A stretch of 64,000 nucleotides of DNA from Eumeta japonica (GCA_005406025.1 BGZK01000749.1:1-64000), one strand, 5' to 3'. Positions 1-23,495 are shown, counted from the stretch's first letter. Numbers and translations: made by a program. Notes: generated by a model from the sequence alone, not told the origin.

Positions 1-359
1 CGACAATAAATAATTTAAATTAAAGCATTCTCAATAGGTGCTATATAATGTCACTTACATAAAGCAATCCTTCAAGTTGGTGCAACTGCTGGTTTCGTTA
101 CGTTGTTCACCTGGAAAAAAAAAACAATGTTTCGCCATTGTTAAATAGACCAGGTATTACAAATTACTTTTATAGTGATTTTTTTATACAAATCATTAGA
201 GAATACAAATACTCTCACCATCGTTAAATATGAGTTTACTTGATGTAATCATGATAAAATTAATAACAAATAAGATATATATGAGTTCACAATGACTGAA
301 AATAAATACAACTAGGCATTAGTGTTGCTACCTATCTATATACCTAAATAAAAATGAAT

Positions 360-1295
360 CGCTGAATTTGTTGCTAAGCCCAAATCTCGAAATCGGCTGG
401 ACCGGACCGATTTGGGTAATTTTATTTTTCAAATATTCGTTGACATCCGAGGAAGGTTCTTATGACGAGTAAAATTGAAAATATCGCCCGAAAGATGTGA
501 TAATTCAGTAAAAATTGAAAATGCTTTTTTTTATGAACTCATGAGCGTAATCCACAATTCGAACGATAAATAGGTACATATATGCTTAATTCTTATTTTT
601 ATTCGGAATCAAAAGTGCAATCGGGATTGAGATTGATATCAATCGATATAAAAGATGAAGAAATTCAAAGATATCAAAATAAATGTTTGTATGTTTATCC
701 TCATGTATGCCAAAGTAATCCATTGATACAATTCCGATGAAACTTTAGTGATATGCACGCTCGAGGTGTCTAAAAAAAACTAGCATTGTACCGGGTTTCA
801 TTTGCGTAATTGTATTGCTAAACCGAAATAATGAACCGATTCTAAAAATACTGTCACTAATAAAGGAATAAGACTATTCTTGAGTAAATTAGACTGCCAA
901 CGTTTAACCCCGGCTTCATCTATCAATCTATTTTTCTAAGACGATTTTAAAAACTCTTTAACTTATGGAAAGCTGTATTATCTGCGAATAATATAATTTA
1001 AATTGCATTTTGATACTAGGATTTTTCTCCGACTTTGTCCAAATCGGAACTGTGACTGGTAACGGAATCAGAATCGAGAACGGGACAAGGATAAGAATCG
1101 GAAGGAGCGCGTGTAGGGACGGAATCAGAATCAAAGTGTGAACGGGATCGGAATCTAAAACGGGACAGAGTTAAATTGATATTACTTAATACAGAAAATG
1201 AAGCAATTCATCTTAGATCCATTCTGGTGGAGCTGCGGGCACTAACTATATGGGCAAGAAGAGGCAAAACAACGTCCGCGGCGCCAGCTAGTTCA
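360..1295 (+). repeat. Dispersed repeat remnants ending in CAGCTAGT
   Basis: Includes GGACCGGACCGATTTGGGTA (near 400), a GGAATCAGAATC/CGGGAC-rich patch (1060-1165) and an end GTCCGCGGCGCCAGCTAGT (about 1274-1292) that mirrors the ACTAGCTG terminus at 18464. No coding sequence. Confidence 0.35.
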
Positions 1296-1299
1296 TGAT

Positions 1300-2109
1300 A
1301 AAAATTGTATACAATAGATTATAAATAAAACACGTTATACTACTCTTTACAGTGTAACTGAATATTTAATGCAGTAAATAAAGATAATAATTTTTGCGAA
1401 TTTAGAAAAACCAACAAAACAGGTCAAGCTTTATCTAACAGACAGAAAAGGCATAAACGATGCGTCTCGAAGAGTAATTAGTGTTTCATATTATAAATGA
1501 ACACATAGATCATAAATGCGTCATTTGAGAATCATTAATTAATTTGTTGTCATTTAAAAGAAACTTACGCCTATTTGTCGATGCGACGTTCGATATTTAT
1601 ACACGATAGATAAACGAAATAACCGGACAAGCACGAATAGGACTCGCACTCTGAGAGTTCCGTACAAATTCAATTATGTATGTAGTATGTCATTCGTCAA
1701 GTCTTGATAATTTTTGTCTATTTTCGATACCGGTACTGGCGAGATATTGTATTTTTAATTCAGAAACTTATCCACTTTTACAAAAAAATTTTTGAACTTT
1801 CTTAAAAAAATTCGATTTTTTTTTAAATATTAAGTTTTCAAAGCGCGAAGTTAAAAATTATACTCTCATATATTAGTTGCTGTCTAAATTCTAATTACAA
1901 GTATAAATTTGTAATCATAAAAAAAATCATATAATTTCATTAATTTTCTCCTTTCCTTGAGCTGTGAAATTTAGCAAGAAGAAAGACTTTCTTGGTAAAT
2001 TTCATGTTTCTTGGCCAATGGGTAGCACTCAATGAAGTTTGATTTACTTGCGAGTTTCAAAATATAAAGCATAAATGACTGTATTTTTTGGTGACGTTGA
2101 CTTAGAAGT
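1300..2109. other. No gene seen
   Basis: AT-rich sequence with short A and T runs. Nothing coding or structured recognised. Confidence 0.5.
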
Positions 2110-2284
2110 TTGATTTTTTTTAGTTTCAAAGTACCGGAGACGTATTTGGTGCCAATTGCAACTCGATACCTATTCCTGAGAAAAAGGATACTGACAGACG
2201 GACGGACGAAAAACGAAATGATCCTATACGAGTTCTTTGTTACTCTAGAGGTGATGTCTAAAAAAATTTATAAATCGGTTGACC

Positions 2285-3500
2285 TGGCAAGCCATCCTTA
2301 AAACCCCCCGCTATAATATTTATCGATGTTTTTGAACTCTCCGAGTTTAAAAATATAGTAGCTTCAAAGCTCAAAAACCTTTCTTTAAGCTATTCGAGCT
2401 CAAAAACTCGAGGATATACCTAGTATACAGTAAATTAGAGTTTGAGTTCAAAAGATAGATTTTTTTCGCTTTTCAAGTTTTCTGAACTCAAAATTATAAT
2501 TTAAATATGTCTAGCTTCAAGTTCAAACATCTAGATTTATTTAAATAAAACGCTGTTTTTTAATTTTTAATCTACGATATCTATCGAAAACGTCGTTCAA
2601 TTTCGATCTACTTTGTCGTATCCAAAGCAGTTTTTTAAGCAAAGATACCAGATATCAATCCAACCAGAACTTTAGAAGTTATTTATAAAAAAAAAAGCGT
2701 TTTTTGGGATATCTTCATTAACGATATCTCTCGAATGAACTAACTGACTTTGATGCAGTTTGCGACGATTTTTGAATTTAAAGGTAAAATAGTTTATAAT
2801 ATATTCTAAAATAAACTCTTTGAAATTTTTTTTTTCCAAAATATCTCTTAAATAGATCCACCGATTTTCATGAATTCAGTAATGGTCAACGTTGTTTATT
2901 AAGAAGAATAACTGCGTAGATTGTGATATTTATCGATAGGGCAGTTTGCAAAATATTGTAAAAAAGATTTTTTAATAATTTTTCTCCAACACTATCTCTT
3001 AAACCAAACAACTGATTTTTATAGTTTACGGCAGTCAGTGCGCCTGTTTGAGAAAAGATCTGGCTAGATTTTGGTATTGATTGGTAAAGTAAGTACAGTA
3101 AAAGTTACTTCAAAAATATTTTTTCTGAAAACTGTCATTTTAAGATTCCTTAAAAACTGCGGGGCGGAATCAGTTCAACCTTTTCAGAAGTCTAAGTTGA
3201 GTGGATCACTTTCGAATGTCGTAAAGTGCGTTTTGATCGGTTAATCCGTTCAAAATTTATGAGAGGTTTCCATACACACGCAACACAGACACTCACGCAC
3301 ACCTACACACGCAGGCACACAACCCCAGGCGCACACGCACGAAAGCGCGTGCACACACATACACACACGCACGCACACACAACACGCGCGCATGCGCGCT
3401 CAAATGTTCGGTATAGATTCCTAGGACCGTAAAATGTCAAGGTCTGATGAACAAACAGTAAATTTCCAATTTTAGGAAAATATTTCAATTTTTGTAGCGG
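2285..3500 (+). repeat. Dispersed repeat family D with CA-rich block, copy 1
   Basis: Begins with GCAAGCCATCCTTAAAAC and CCCGCTATAAT. It holds AACGATATCTCTCGAATGAA, AATGTCGTAAAGTGCGTTTT and a CA/CG-rich microsatellite (3273-3392), and ends near AAAATGTCAAGGTCTGATGA. The reading frames over the CA block are low-complexity artefacts. Confidence 0.55.
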
Positions 3501-3552
3501 GATATTAAAAATGGAGCCTTAGATACCTACATATTTAGCAATTATTGTTTTT

Positions 3553-3850
3553 AGGGTCCCGTACCTACAAAAGAAAACGGAACTATTATAGGATCACTCG
3601 TGTGTCTGTCTATCACAGCCAAAAATCTACTGGACCGATAAGTTAACAATTGGTACACATATGTATATATAAGACCCAAACATAGACGTGTTACGTAAAA
3701 AATGAATTATTAATATAAGGGCCACTTTTAACCGTAAATTAGAAAATTAAAAAAAAAATTTCGTAAACTGTACTATGTAACATTTCAAATTAAAGCGATT
3801 TTTATGAGGGTCTTCAATATATTAAGTCGGGGATAAATTATTTTTTTAAG
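3553..3850 (+). mobile_element. Dispersed repeat family B, copy 1 (5' part)
   Basis: TAGGGTCCCGTACCTACAAA, then CACTCGTGTGTCTGTCTATC and GGTACACATATGTATATATA. This is the familiar lepidopteran repeat of this wording, cut off where the mariner begins. Confidence 0.55.
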
Positions 3851-3910
3851 TAAAAAGCTGCAGTAAAATCTCTTTAGTTGTGATGTTTGCATCTGGTTAG
3901 TTTTGATACT

Positions 3911-4368
3911 ATTAAACATATGACATTTAAAAAAAAAAAGAAAAATAAAAAGTAAAAACGGTGTCTCGCCATTTTGCTATAGTTTTTCTGTCCACCAAAA
4001 TGATTGAATCTAACGTAGAAATTCGATACGTTTTGATGGTTTATTACAAAAAAGGAAAAAATGCGATTAAACATATGACATTTAAAAAAAAGAAAAATAA
4101 AAAGTAAAAACGGTGTCTCGCCATTTTGCTATAATTTTTCTGTCCACCAAAATGATTGAATATAACGTAGAAATTTGATACGTTTTGATGGTTTATTACA
4201 AAAAAGGAAAAAATGCGATTAAACGTATGACATTTAAAAAAAAGAAAAATAAAGTAAAAACGGTGTCTCGCCATTTTGCTACAATTTTTCTGTCTACCAA
4301 AATGATTGAATCTAACGTAGAAATTCGATACGTTTTGATGGTTTATTACAAAAATGGAAAAAATGCGA
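3911..4368 (+). repeat. Three tandem copies of the mariner 5' segment
   Basis: Units start with ATTAAACATATGACATTT at 3911, 4066 and 4218, with periods of 155 and 152 bp and only a few differences. Each holds the mariner leader plus the first codons of the transposase. Confidence 0.85.
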
Positions 4369-4765
4369 CACAATTTGCGCAAAAAAAAAATGTGACGTTT
4401 ATGGACCTAATGTAGTATCGATAAGAGTAGCACAAAACTGGTTCAAGCTTTTTCAGTTCTGTAATTTTGATGTCAAAGATGAACTTCTCTCTGGTTGATC
4501 TGTTACGGATAAAATCGATGCCAATTTGGAAAAAAAAAAATTTAAAAAAATTTTTAACTGTCGAAAAAACTGGAAACATACGATAATAAACCTTTTTTAT
4601 TAAACATTTATAACTGCTTATGAGTGCTTAAACTAAAGAAAGTATACCTGAATAATTTTGAGTCGGCGCTAAGCAATTAATGACCAAAGATCACTAAATT
4701 ACCTTAAACTTAAAGAAATCAATCAAATCAATTTTCAAGATTTGGAAAATTTGATTGAAACAAAA

Positions 4766-4817
4766 AAATTTGGAAAACAAAAACCTACCCTAAGGTAGGA
4801 TATTGTTTTCCAAATTT
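4766..4817. repeat. 24-bp-arm palindrome
   Basis: Arm 4766-4789 pairs with 4794-4817 at 22 of 24 positions around a 4-base spacer (CTAA). The core is CCTACC/GGTAGG. It lies within the sequence inserted into the mariner. Confidence 0.8.
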
Positions 4818-5559
4818 ATATGGAACCATACCCTTATACCCTTTCCAATAAAAAAAAGAATTATCAAATACGACTACTCTGTAAAGTTATGCGTGGCTAT
4901 ACATTACAATCAGCGAATGAAAATCAATCATTCCCTGTTTTCCCACCCTCAGTTGGATTTTTTATATGAAGCCAACTTCAGGGTATATATCCTTTCCAAT
5001 AAGACAAGAAATATCAAAATCGAAATACTCTGCGAAAAGTTATACGTGGTCATACATAAAAAAAATACATATATACGCGTCGACTTGAGAACCTCCTGTT
5101 TTTTTTTTCGTCAGTTAAAAAGCAGAGCAAGATCGACATATTAATTCTTATTACATAGCTGAAGAGCTACGAATTTACCAGAAAACAGTTTTGATCCATT
5201 TGAAAAAAAGCTGGATATACAAAAAAAGATCGATACTTGAGTCCCGCACGAGCTCACAAAGAAATCTAATGAATTGTGTACTCATTTGCGACTCTCTTAA
5301 TGAGACCGAAATGTTTTTGGAAATATTGATTACTGGTGATGAAAAATGGATTACCTACAAAAACGTGCGAAAAGTCATGGTCAAAAGGCAAGCAAACTCC
5401 ACAGAATATAACGAAACCAGGATTAACCCGCAATAAATTAATGTCATGCACTTTATATTTATTTATAATATGTAAAATATTGTTTGACGATTCTTCAATC
5501 ATCAAACACCGAAGAATATCTTCGTGACTTTTCATATAAATTTTAATAATAATACATAT

Positions 5560-5860
5560 TTAGGGTTTTTGCGTGATATTATAGAAAAACTTAAAAATGG
5601 GAAAATTTGATTGCAATCAAAGGTTTTATTTGATGAAGAAGAAAGGAGCAAAACTGGAATTAGGATCTAGATCAAGTTGAAATCAAAGACGAGAACCAGG
5701 ATCAGGATAATGATGAACATAGCGTCAACAGTCGGTGTACAACATATAGGGATCCATTCTATATAAAGGTGAAGACACAAATGAAAACTATCTACAATAA
5801 AAAATATCAAGGTTTGATTCTTCTTTAGGGTTTCGTGAGAATTACTAAAAACCCATATAG
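5560..5860 (+). repeat. Dispersed repeat with GGGTTTCGTGAGAATTAC
   Basis: AGGGTTTTTGCG near 5562, CAAAGACGAGAACCAGGATC near 5682 and TAGGGTTTCGTGAGAATTAC near 5826. The last resembles 59788. The segment 51790-52000 shares the AAACCCTTAAAAATGGGATA and GGTGGAACCTGG style. Confidence 0.35.
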
Positions 5861-6348
5861 TTAACCAAATACAAAAAAAAAAAAAATAAAGACATATGCA
5901 AGCTAAAAAAGGAAACTCAAGGTTTGCTCTTTTTTGCTCAAGGATATAGGATAGATTAGCCAATAAAACGAATGTAACATTTTGAAAATTACACGATACA
6001 AGCTGATAGGAGAGCAGTTCAATCCCAGGGTTATTTCCGTTAATATAAATGTCTTGTTGGTTATTTCTTTGTCAATATTGTGGACTTTTTGTGATCACCT
6101 AGTATAAAAATGCATAAAACAGGGTTGATAGCTATCGGTACGGCTAAGTTTGTGATCAAATAATGCAAAAGACAAAAAAATACAATATGTCTTTATAATA
6201 CAGAAAGACTCAGAAAGTGTATGAAGACAGCAGATCAAGCTATAGCGCTTATTGGGTATAGCTATCATCTCAGACTTAAAAGGGAGCTAAATTTCCAAAA
6301 TAAATATTTAATTTTTAAAACCATGAAGTTGTAATAAATCCGCATAAC

Positions 6349-17570
<11,222 letters not shown>

Positions 17571-17856
17571 ACCTACATTAATTTTATAGCAAGAAAGTAA
17601 TTAAAATCATCACATATATTTCTTGTTTGATAAAACAGCTGATTTAACACAGAATTGTCAAGAATTGTCAACAAAACAATTTTTTTTGTAAAAGCGTTTT
17701 ACGGCATTCGGTGATTATCATACAGCCAGAACATCATTTTTTTTCTTATATTATAATAGTAGGACATTTATTTTCAATCATCACTTTTCTTATAATGCTT
17801 CATTAATGTAGATGTTATTTATAATTCTTTAATGGTTGAATTAATATAATCATAAA

Positions 17857-18410
17857 TCAGTCCATAACTTTCTGAGTTCTGAAGAAAATAGATGACAAGA
17901 GGCGGAGAATTTCCTCATCCTTGTATATCTTCAGTAAGCCATCTATTAACAATAGCCTTTGCATATTGATGGCGGAGCAATGCAGAATTAAATGATCTAG
18001 GATGGCTTTATCGGTTGTGCAATATTCACAGGCAGCTGAGTTGATGATGTTTATCCTTTTAAGAAGAGCTGCATACTTCTTGTGGCCAAATCTCAATCTG
18101 TTTATTGTGGTAATAAATTTTCTTGCTGGAGATGCTAACTTGAAGTACTATGATTTCACTGGAATATTCTTCTGTATATCTGCATACCATTTTCCTTATA
18201 CTGTCGAGTGTACTCCCAATCCTGAGACCATGAATCGAACATCCTCATTTTTATCTTTGGATAAAAATCAGTCATAGGAACTGATGGCGGAGGATATAAA
18301 GCGTCATTTATTAATGATGTCTGTTTCTTCAATAATTTATCCACAACTTAATTACCCGTGATTCCGGAATGCGATGGCACCCATAGGAATTCAATCTTCT
18401 TATTATTAAT
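17857..18410 (-). pseudogene. LINE RNase H end and C-terminal segment
   Basis: VPSHSGITGN precedes an in-frame stop and VDKLLKKQTS. DWEYTRQYKENGMQIYRRIF, a gap, MRFGHKKYAALLKRINI and CEYCTTDKAILDHLILHC follow. This matches the region after RNase H in I-type LINEs, including its Cys/His pairs. Confidence 0.75.
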
Positions 18411-18463
18411 ATAATACAAATATTCACGAATTCTAGTCATATAAAAATTATTCTTATATGATA

Positions 18464-18662
18464 CTAGCTGTCCCGCCCGCTTCGCTGGGTAATTTTTATT
18501 ATAAATAAAATGGCGAAGGATTTACGGAATTCGAAAAATGAGTAGCCTAGAACCATCTACAAATCATTCCGCATCGAATGGTCCCAGTCCCATGTCTATA
18601 CGTTTAGTAGTTTTTACGTGATTGGCAAACAAAACAACCTATTTTCATTATATATGTATAGA
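18464..18662. mobile_element. Short dispersed repeat inside the LINE
   Basis: Begins ACTAGCTGTCCCGCCCGCTT, the familiar terminus of a very common lepidopteran repeat, and ends in an AT-rich ATATATGTATAGAT tail. LINE sequence resumes on both sides. A similar CAGCTAGT terminus occurs at about 1285-1293 in the opposite orientation. Confidence 0.6.
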
Positions 18663-19395
18663 TCTTTGGGGTTTCTAGTCATTGTAAAGCACTCAGAGAA
18701 TCGGTAACTATCAGAAAGCAAGAGTCATTTTCAATTCCTTTTATTTACTGCAATGCTGTGAATATAGAATACACTTCAGTTGTAAATATTGAAGCGTTTT
18801 TATCGAGTGGAAAACAATCTCCAAATTTTGCTTGAGAATTATAATACCGCTCTTATATGCTCGTTTGTTTTAGATCCATCCGTATAAACTCTTCTATAAT
18901 CCCGTTTCTCATTATTTACATATTGTAAAAATTATTCATTGTTTTTAATATTCTCTTTGCAAATAGAGACAGGGTTACTTGTATATCTAATGTACTGAAT
19001 TCGTACCGATTGTTATGGTTATGTATTTCCATAAATCATTTATTTCATAAATATATGTCCCTTGTAACAAATTGTTATCTTTATATTAATACAAACACTA
19101 GTTGTTAGCTATTATCTTACAATAAAACTTTTCGCTCAAATACTTAGGTCTAATATCTATGGGAGATATGCCTGCCTCTATTTCTAGCGAGTTTATTGAT
19201 GTAGAACATAATATACTGATTATTATTCGTAGTCCTTTATTTTGTATTACTTCTAGCTTGCGAAATAGAGATCGACTTATACACTTACCATAAATTATAA
19301 GGCCGTAATCATAGTGACTTCTAACAATAGTGTTATAATAATTTCGGATCCATACCCCAAGCTACGCTTGCCAAATGTTTCATTATGTTGATACT

Positions 19396-20354
19396 TTATT
19401 TTAATCTTTTTACAATTTTATTTACATGTGAATTAATTAATATTTTCGAGTAAAACATTAAACTTAAGAACTTTTTTTCCTCAACTATAGCTATATTTAC
19501 AAAACAATATGATGCATATATATTTACAGAATAATTGCCACTTTTTTCACTACGAATCATTCTTGAACTTTTATTTGGATTTATATCTAATTTGAGAATT
19601 TTTTTGTAATAATAAAATAAGTTATTCAAATCTTCATTTATAATATTTTGGGGTGATAATAAAATTCTGTTAGATGTATACAACACAATATCGTCAGCGT
19701 ATTGTAATATTGATAAATCATTTACTATAATTAATGAGTGCTGTATATAAAAGACAAATTAGTGGAAATAACGTCGTCCCTTGCATAATACCCTTATATG
19801 CTACTTTGGAACTATAGCAATTCCGGTTGAATTTAATATATTATACAGTGCGAGAATAAAAGAAATTAAAAATCCATTTACATATTTTACCTGGAATGTT
19901 ATAACTATGTAAAATCTCTACCAAACATTCTAAATCCACATTATCAAATTCGCCACTGATATCTAAAAATACGCTTATTAAATATTTATTATCAAAAAAT
20001 GCATCTTGAATATCACCACAAAATTTTAATAAACTGTCTGTTGTACTTCTATCTTTTCTAAATCCAAATTGATCTGATGGAATGATTAACCTAGACCATA
20101 CATATATTTCTAACCTGGTCTTTATCATATTCTTGAAAATTTTCCCAATGCATGAAAAGTGATATAGGTCGGTAAGAATCAGTCAAATTTGGATCTTTCT
20201 CAAGTTTTAGAGTAAATACTACAGCAATTGCTTTCCAAGGATAAGGTATTATATTATATTGCCAAAAATTATTAAAAAATTGTAGCAAAACTATTTTTAT
20301 TAATATATACGGAATATCACCTAAGCCTGGAGTAGTGTCTTTTTTACTATTCAA
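19396..20354 (-). pseudogene. LINE reverse transcriptase remnant
   Basis: RT motifs in order: TPGLGDIPYILIK, LEKDPNLTDSYRPISL, SDQFGFRKDRSTTDSLL, YLISVFLDISGEFDNVD (Asp box altered in context) and, near 19700, LQYADDIVLYTSN, the catalytic YADD box. Frames shift at about 20130-20090 and 19840-19690. Confidence 0.88.
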
Positions 20355-20819
20355 AAATAAATTAAATTACCGCTCTGAGAATGATAGATTCAAATGAGCA
20401 TTTAAATCATTATCATCAAAAATTTCATTTAGATGATCAGTGTCGTTCAATGCTGATTTGAAGCAAGTTTAATTAAAAAATCTGCAATAAAACTATTGTC
20501 TTTGGGCTTTGCTAATAAATTTTTACAATTTTTCATACGTTATTAGCGGAAGTATTTCGGTTAAAACTGGAACAGAAATGTTTCCAATTTATAATTTTCT
20601 GCTCTTTGATAGTACGCATCTTCAGTGTCCAGTTTTTTGTATATCAAATAATTTTTTACTATAGGATAACGTTTATGAAGCGCTAATCTACTTTGATTTA
20701 CTGCACTATCGCAAACATCGTTCCGGGTTTACGGATTTTTTGACCACTACTTGAAACTTTGTGAATTGGAATAAATTATCTTTTAAGTTCATACACTAAC
20801 TCACAAAATCTTTCATAAG

Positions 20820-22176
20820 TTAAAAAAACATTAGGCTGTTGAAACAACTCATCAAACTACTAGATTTTTTGTGATATCCAAACCGGTCAGCTTTCTGGTA
20901 AGCAAACTTTTCAGAGCAATACGCATAATCATAAATTTCGGTTCTTATAGCTAAATGAACAAATGCAGGGAAGTGTTTACTGCCCAACGAGTCTTCAGAA
21001 GGCACGGACCATTCCGCTGATGCTGCTAAATTAAGAAACAAAAAGGCAATATTGATGGCAGAAGCTAATTCGATTTGGTCTATTTATAGTTGTTGATTCG
21101 CCAATATTTAATATACACATGTTTAATTCATCTAGCATGTCATATATTTGAATCCCGCTAGGCTTATTAGCTGTGCCGTAAATAACCTTTTCTGCGCCCT
21201 GTGCGAGCTTTTATAACTGCGCCCTTGTTTTTTTTTAGATATTATAGGTACCCTATCTAGAACAATGCTATGGATAGGCATACTTTATTTCATTCAGAAT
21301 GATAAAATAAAGCACAAAGATCTTGGTGATGGTGGACCAATTATTCAATATTTCAAAAGATAAATCTATTTTTTTAAAGAACTAGAACTGATGTGGGCAA
21401 ACAAACAGACAAGCTATTTAAGTGGACCCTTCGCCTATTATACCACTCACTGGGTCTCACTCACTAAAACTCAAACGCCAGTTAATTAGCGCAAATGCGT
21501 TGCCCACCCTGATGCTTAAGATTTAATTTTTGGGCTATATTAGTCTTCATACTTCTATAATAAAGTAACACCCTGTGAAGGTTCAGTAAACTGTAAATTA
21601 ATTTAATTTTAAGTACTTGGTATGGTAATTTTGAATAAGGAAGGTAGCATAATATAAATTGCGCTTAAGTATGAATTGGTGAAAAAACATTTGGCTCGAG
21701 CACTATATAGGGGCGCAGCGGAAACATATTAGGAGCAAACCGAAAAAATAATAGTCCTGCCTGGTCTGGCCATTTTTGCGCCCCCCAGAGTCCACGTCCT
21801 GAGCCTGGGCACCGGTGACATCGCCCTATTTACGGCACTGCTTATTAGTAGCTGATCCAAATGCTGTATGACGTGCATTAAAATCGTCCATTGGCAATGG
21901 CAATGAATTAATAACATTTCCTAATACAAAAATAGGAAAATTTCCATTCCTAGGAAGGCAATATTACCCCATTACTGTGAGAGAACTATCTTTAGTTTTA
22001 ATATTTATAGCGAGTGTTTGAATTTTATCTGTGCTTTCTATGGCAACATCAGAACATATAATATAGCTTCCACACAGAATAGCATCACCACCGTATCCAT
22101 CCTCTAAAGTGAATGGAATCGGAAAGACTAAGAAGTGCAATGTTTGGTTACAAACTTTCAATATTGTGTTGTACAA
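20820..22176 (-). pseudogene. LINE endonuclease remnant, split by a hAT
   Basis: Pieces include LEDGYGGDAILCGSYI near 22095, the DFNARHTAFGSATNK motif near 21870 (a catalytic GDFNAHH-like box) and, beyond the inserted hAT, PSGIQIYDMLDELNMCILN (about 21158-21100) and WSVPSEDSLGSKHFP near 21000, which corresponds to the final SDH motif with Lys in place of Asp. Confidence 0.75.
21171..21840. mobile_element. Non-autonomous hAT, 670 bp, with 8-bp TSD
   Basis: Ends CTGTGCCGTAAATAAC (left) and, inverted, CAGTGCCGTAAATAGGG (right). The flanks are identical 8-mers CTTATTAG at 21163-21170 and 21841-21848. No transposase is seen. It interrupts the LINE endonuclease between SATNK and PSGIQ, so it is younger than the LINE. 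Confidence 0.88.
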
Positions 22177-22563
22177 TCTTTAGGTGACCACCACTATCCA
22201 TTGTGGTCACTTATTTTTTTGATGAACATCTCTTTGATTGTAGATGTATTTACTGGTAACTTATTATCCAAAGACATAGCAAGGTGTCTACAATAGCTTT
22301 TAATGCTATCATGTCATTATATATAACATCCATTAAATCCATTTTTTGCTATTTTTGATAACATTTTTGTTCTGGTTTTGTGGATAGGAACCCATTCCTT
22401 TAGCAAATGTTTTATTTATTGCTGGGAAATATTAGTCCAGAATTTGTTTATTTATAATTTTAGCTTTATTTTCATTTATTTTTTGTTATTTGATAGGACA
22501 TATTTTTGCTTCAGCAATGTGTTCACCTTTGTAATACAAAGTTTATTTACATTTGTACACTAC

Positions 22564-23241
22564 TTAAATGAGTGGGCTTCGAACAGATTGAGCAAACAAC
22601 CCCATACATTTATAACATTGTAATAAAAGCCTTATGTATTTTGCACAGGTATATATATAGACCATAACTAATATGGTCGCAATTATGTTACTTGAGAATG
22701 TTAGCGATACTGTTTGTAGCAGTACAACGCCTTCAGGACTCTTCTTCGTGAAACGCTTTACAGACAATATTTCCTGCGAACTGATCAATTTCTCAAATAA
22801 ATGTTGACATGTCAAATCCTCGGTGATGTATTTGATAACGCCAGTGCATTCTGAAGTGGATGCCGGAATAAAAACTGATTTCACGTGAAGACAAGAAGTT
22901 TGTGTTTGTAAGCAGAGAATTAGCATTTTTGGATTGTTGAATTTACAGCATATTTAATTGCTTTGACTTGCTTTATTTTTTTTTTGACTCCTTTATTATG
23001 CCTACTAAAAATCTTGTTAAAATAAATAGGATCTTTATTACCGAACTTTGTGTTTTTATCTGTGTTTTGTATGTAAACTGGAAAAACTGTTCCTGGAGAA
23101 TTATCAGGATAACTTCTTGTGATTCTTTGTAAAATATGGCACGTGTTTATCGTCTTCCTCGTCTTCATAGCTGTTATCGGGTGGTTCATTTTCTCTCTTT
23201 TTACTTTGTTTCTTCACGCTTCCTCCACTTATGGTGCTCAT
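22564..23241 (-). pseudogene. LINE ORF1 (gag-like) remnant
   Basis: Begins MSTISGGSVKKQSKK at 23241, then an acidic NSYEDEEDD stretch, SPGTVFPVYIQNTDKN, and after a frame change SSQEILSVKRFTKKSPEGVV, the wording of jockey/I-type gag RNA-binding domains. It ends near a zinc-knuckle-like CYKCMG (about 22600). Broken by frameshifts. Confidence 0.75.
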
Positions 23242-23418
23242 ACTAAGCCTTATATTCGTTTTCACAAATTGACCCCGAAATATACAAAGTAGAATTAAAT
23301 AGAAAGTCAAAGAAAATTTTATCGAACTTCTCGCCTTGAAAGTTCCTGCTCTTTTTTCTTAGCCAAAGTTGTTGAATCGATATTAACAGAAAGTAACGTT
23401 CCATTCAATTATATACAT

Positions 23419-23495
23419 GAAGAAAAATAGAAAAAATATTTTTTTCTTTTTTTAATAGAAGAAAAATAGAAAAAATATTTTTTTCTTTTTTTCTA
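23419..23495. repeat. Direct repeat, 39-bp period, A/T-rich
   Basis: GAAGAAAAATAGAAAAAATA starts at 23419 and again at 23458, each followed by a T-rich stretch. Lies just 5' of the LINE. Confidence 0.75.

Larger units (their letters stand above)
3850..5450 (+). mobile_element. Second mariner copy, truncated and rearranged
   Basis: Shares the leader (TTTAGTTGTGATG...), N-terminal and central coding sequence with the 43-kb copy. Recognisable pieces are EIRYVLMVYYKKGKN (4170-4360), a VKDELLSG region near 4480, VLIHLKKSWIYKK near 5190 and LITGDEKWITYKNVRK (5324-5375). The 3' third with the second and third catalytic residues is absent. It also carries a tandem triplication (3911-4368) and a roughly 580-bp foreign insertion (about 4540-5115). 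Confidence 0.75.
17745..23400 (-). mobile_element. Decayed near-full-length LINE (ORF1, EN, RT, RNase H)
   Basis: From high to low coordinates the minus strand shows a gag-like ORF1 (23241-22564), an apurinic-type endonuclease (22176-20820, interrupted), reverse transcriptase (20354-19396), RNase H with WVPSHSGITGN-like wording (about 18400-18340) and a C-terminal HKKYAALL ... CEYCTTD ... LDHLILHC segment (18096-17857). An RNase H in ORF2 points to the I/R1-like side of non-LTR elements; the clade is inference. Boundaries are approximate. It lies directly upstream of the zinc-finger gene. Confidence 0.85.

Noticed and set aside
3226..3488. Overlapping Thr/His- and Cys/Val-rich frames
   Set aside because: Produced by the CA/CG microsatellite inside a dispersed repeat.
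4044..4382. Long minus-strand frame over the tandem units
   Set aside because: Opposite strand of repeated mariner coding sequence; repetitive Phe/His content only.
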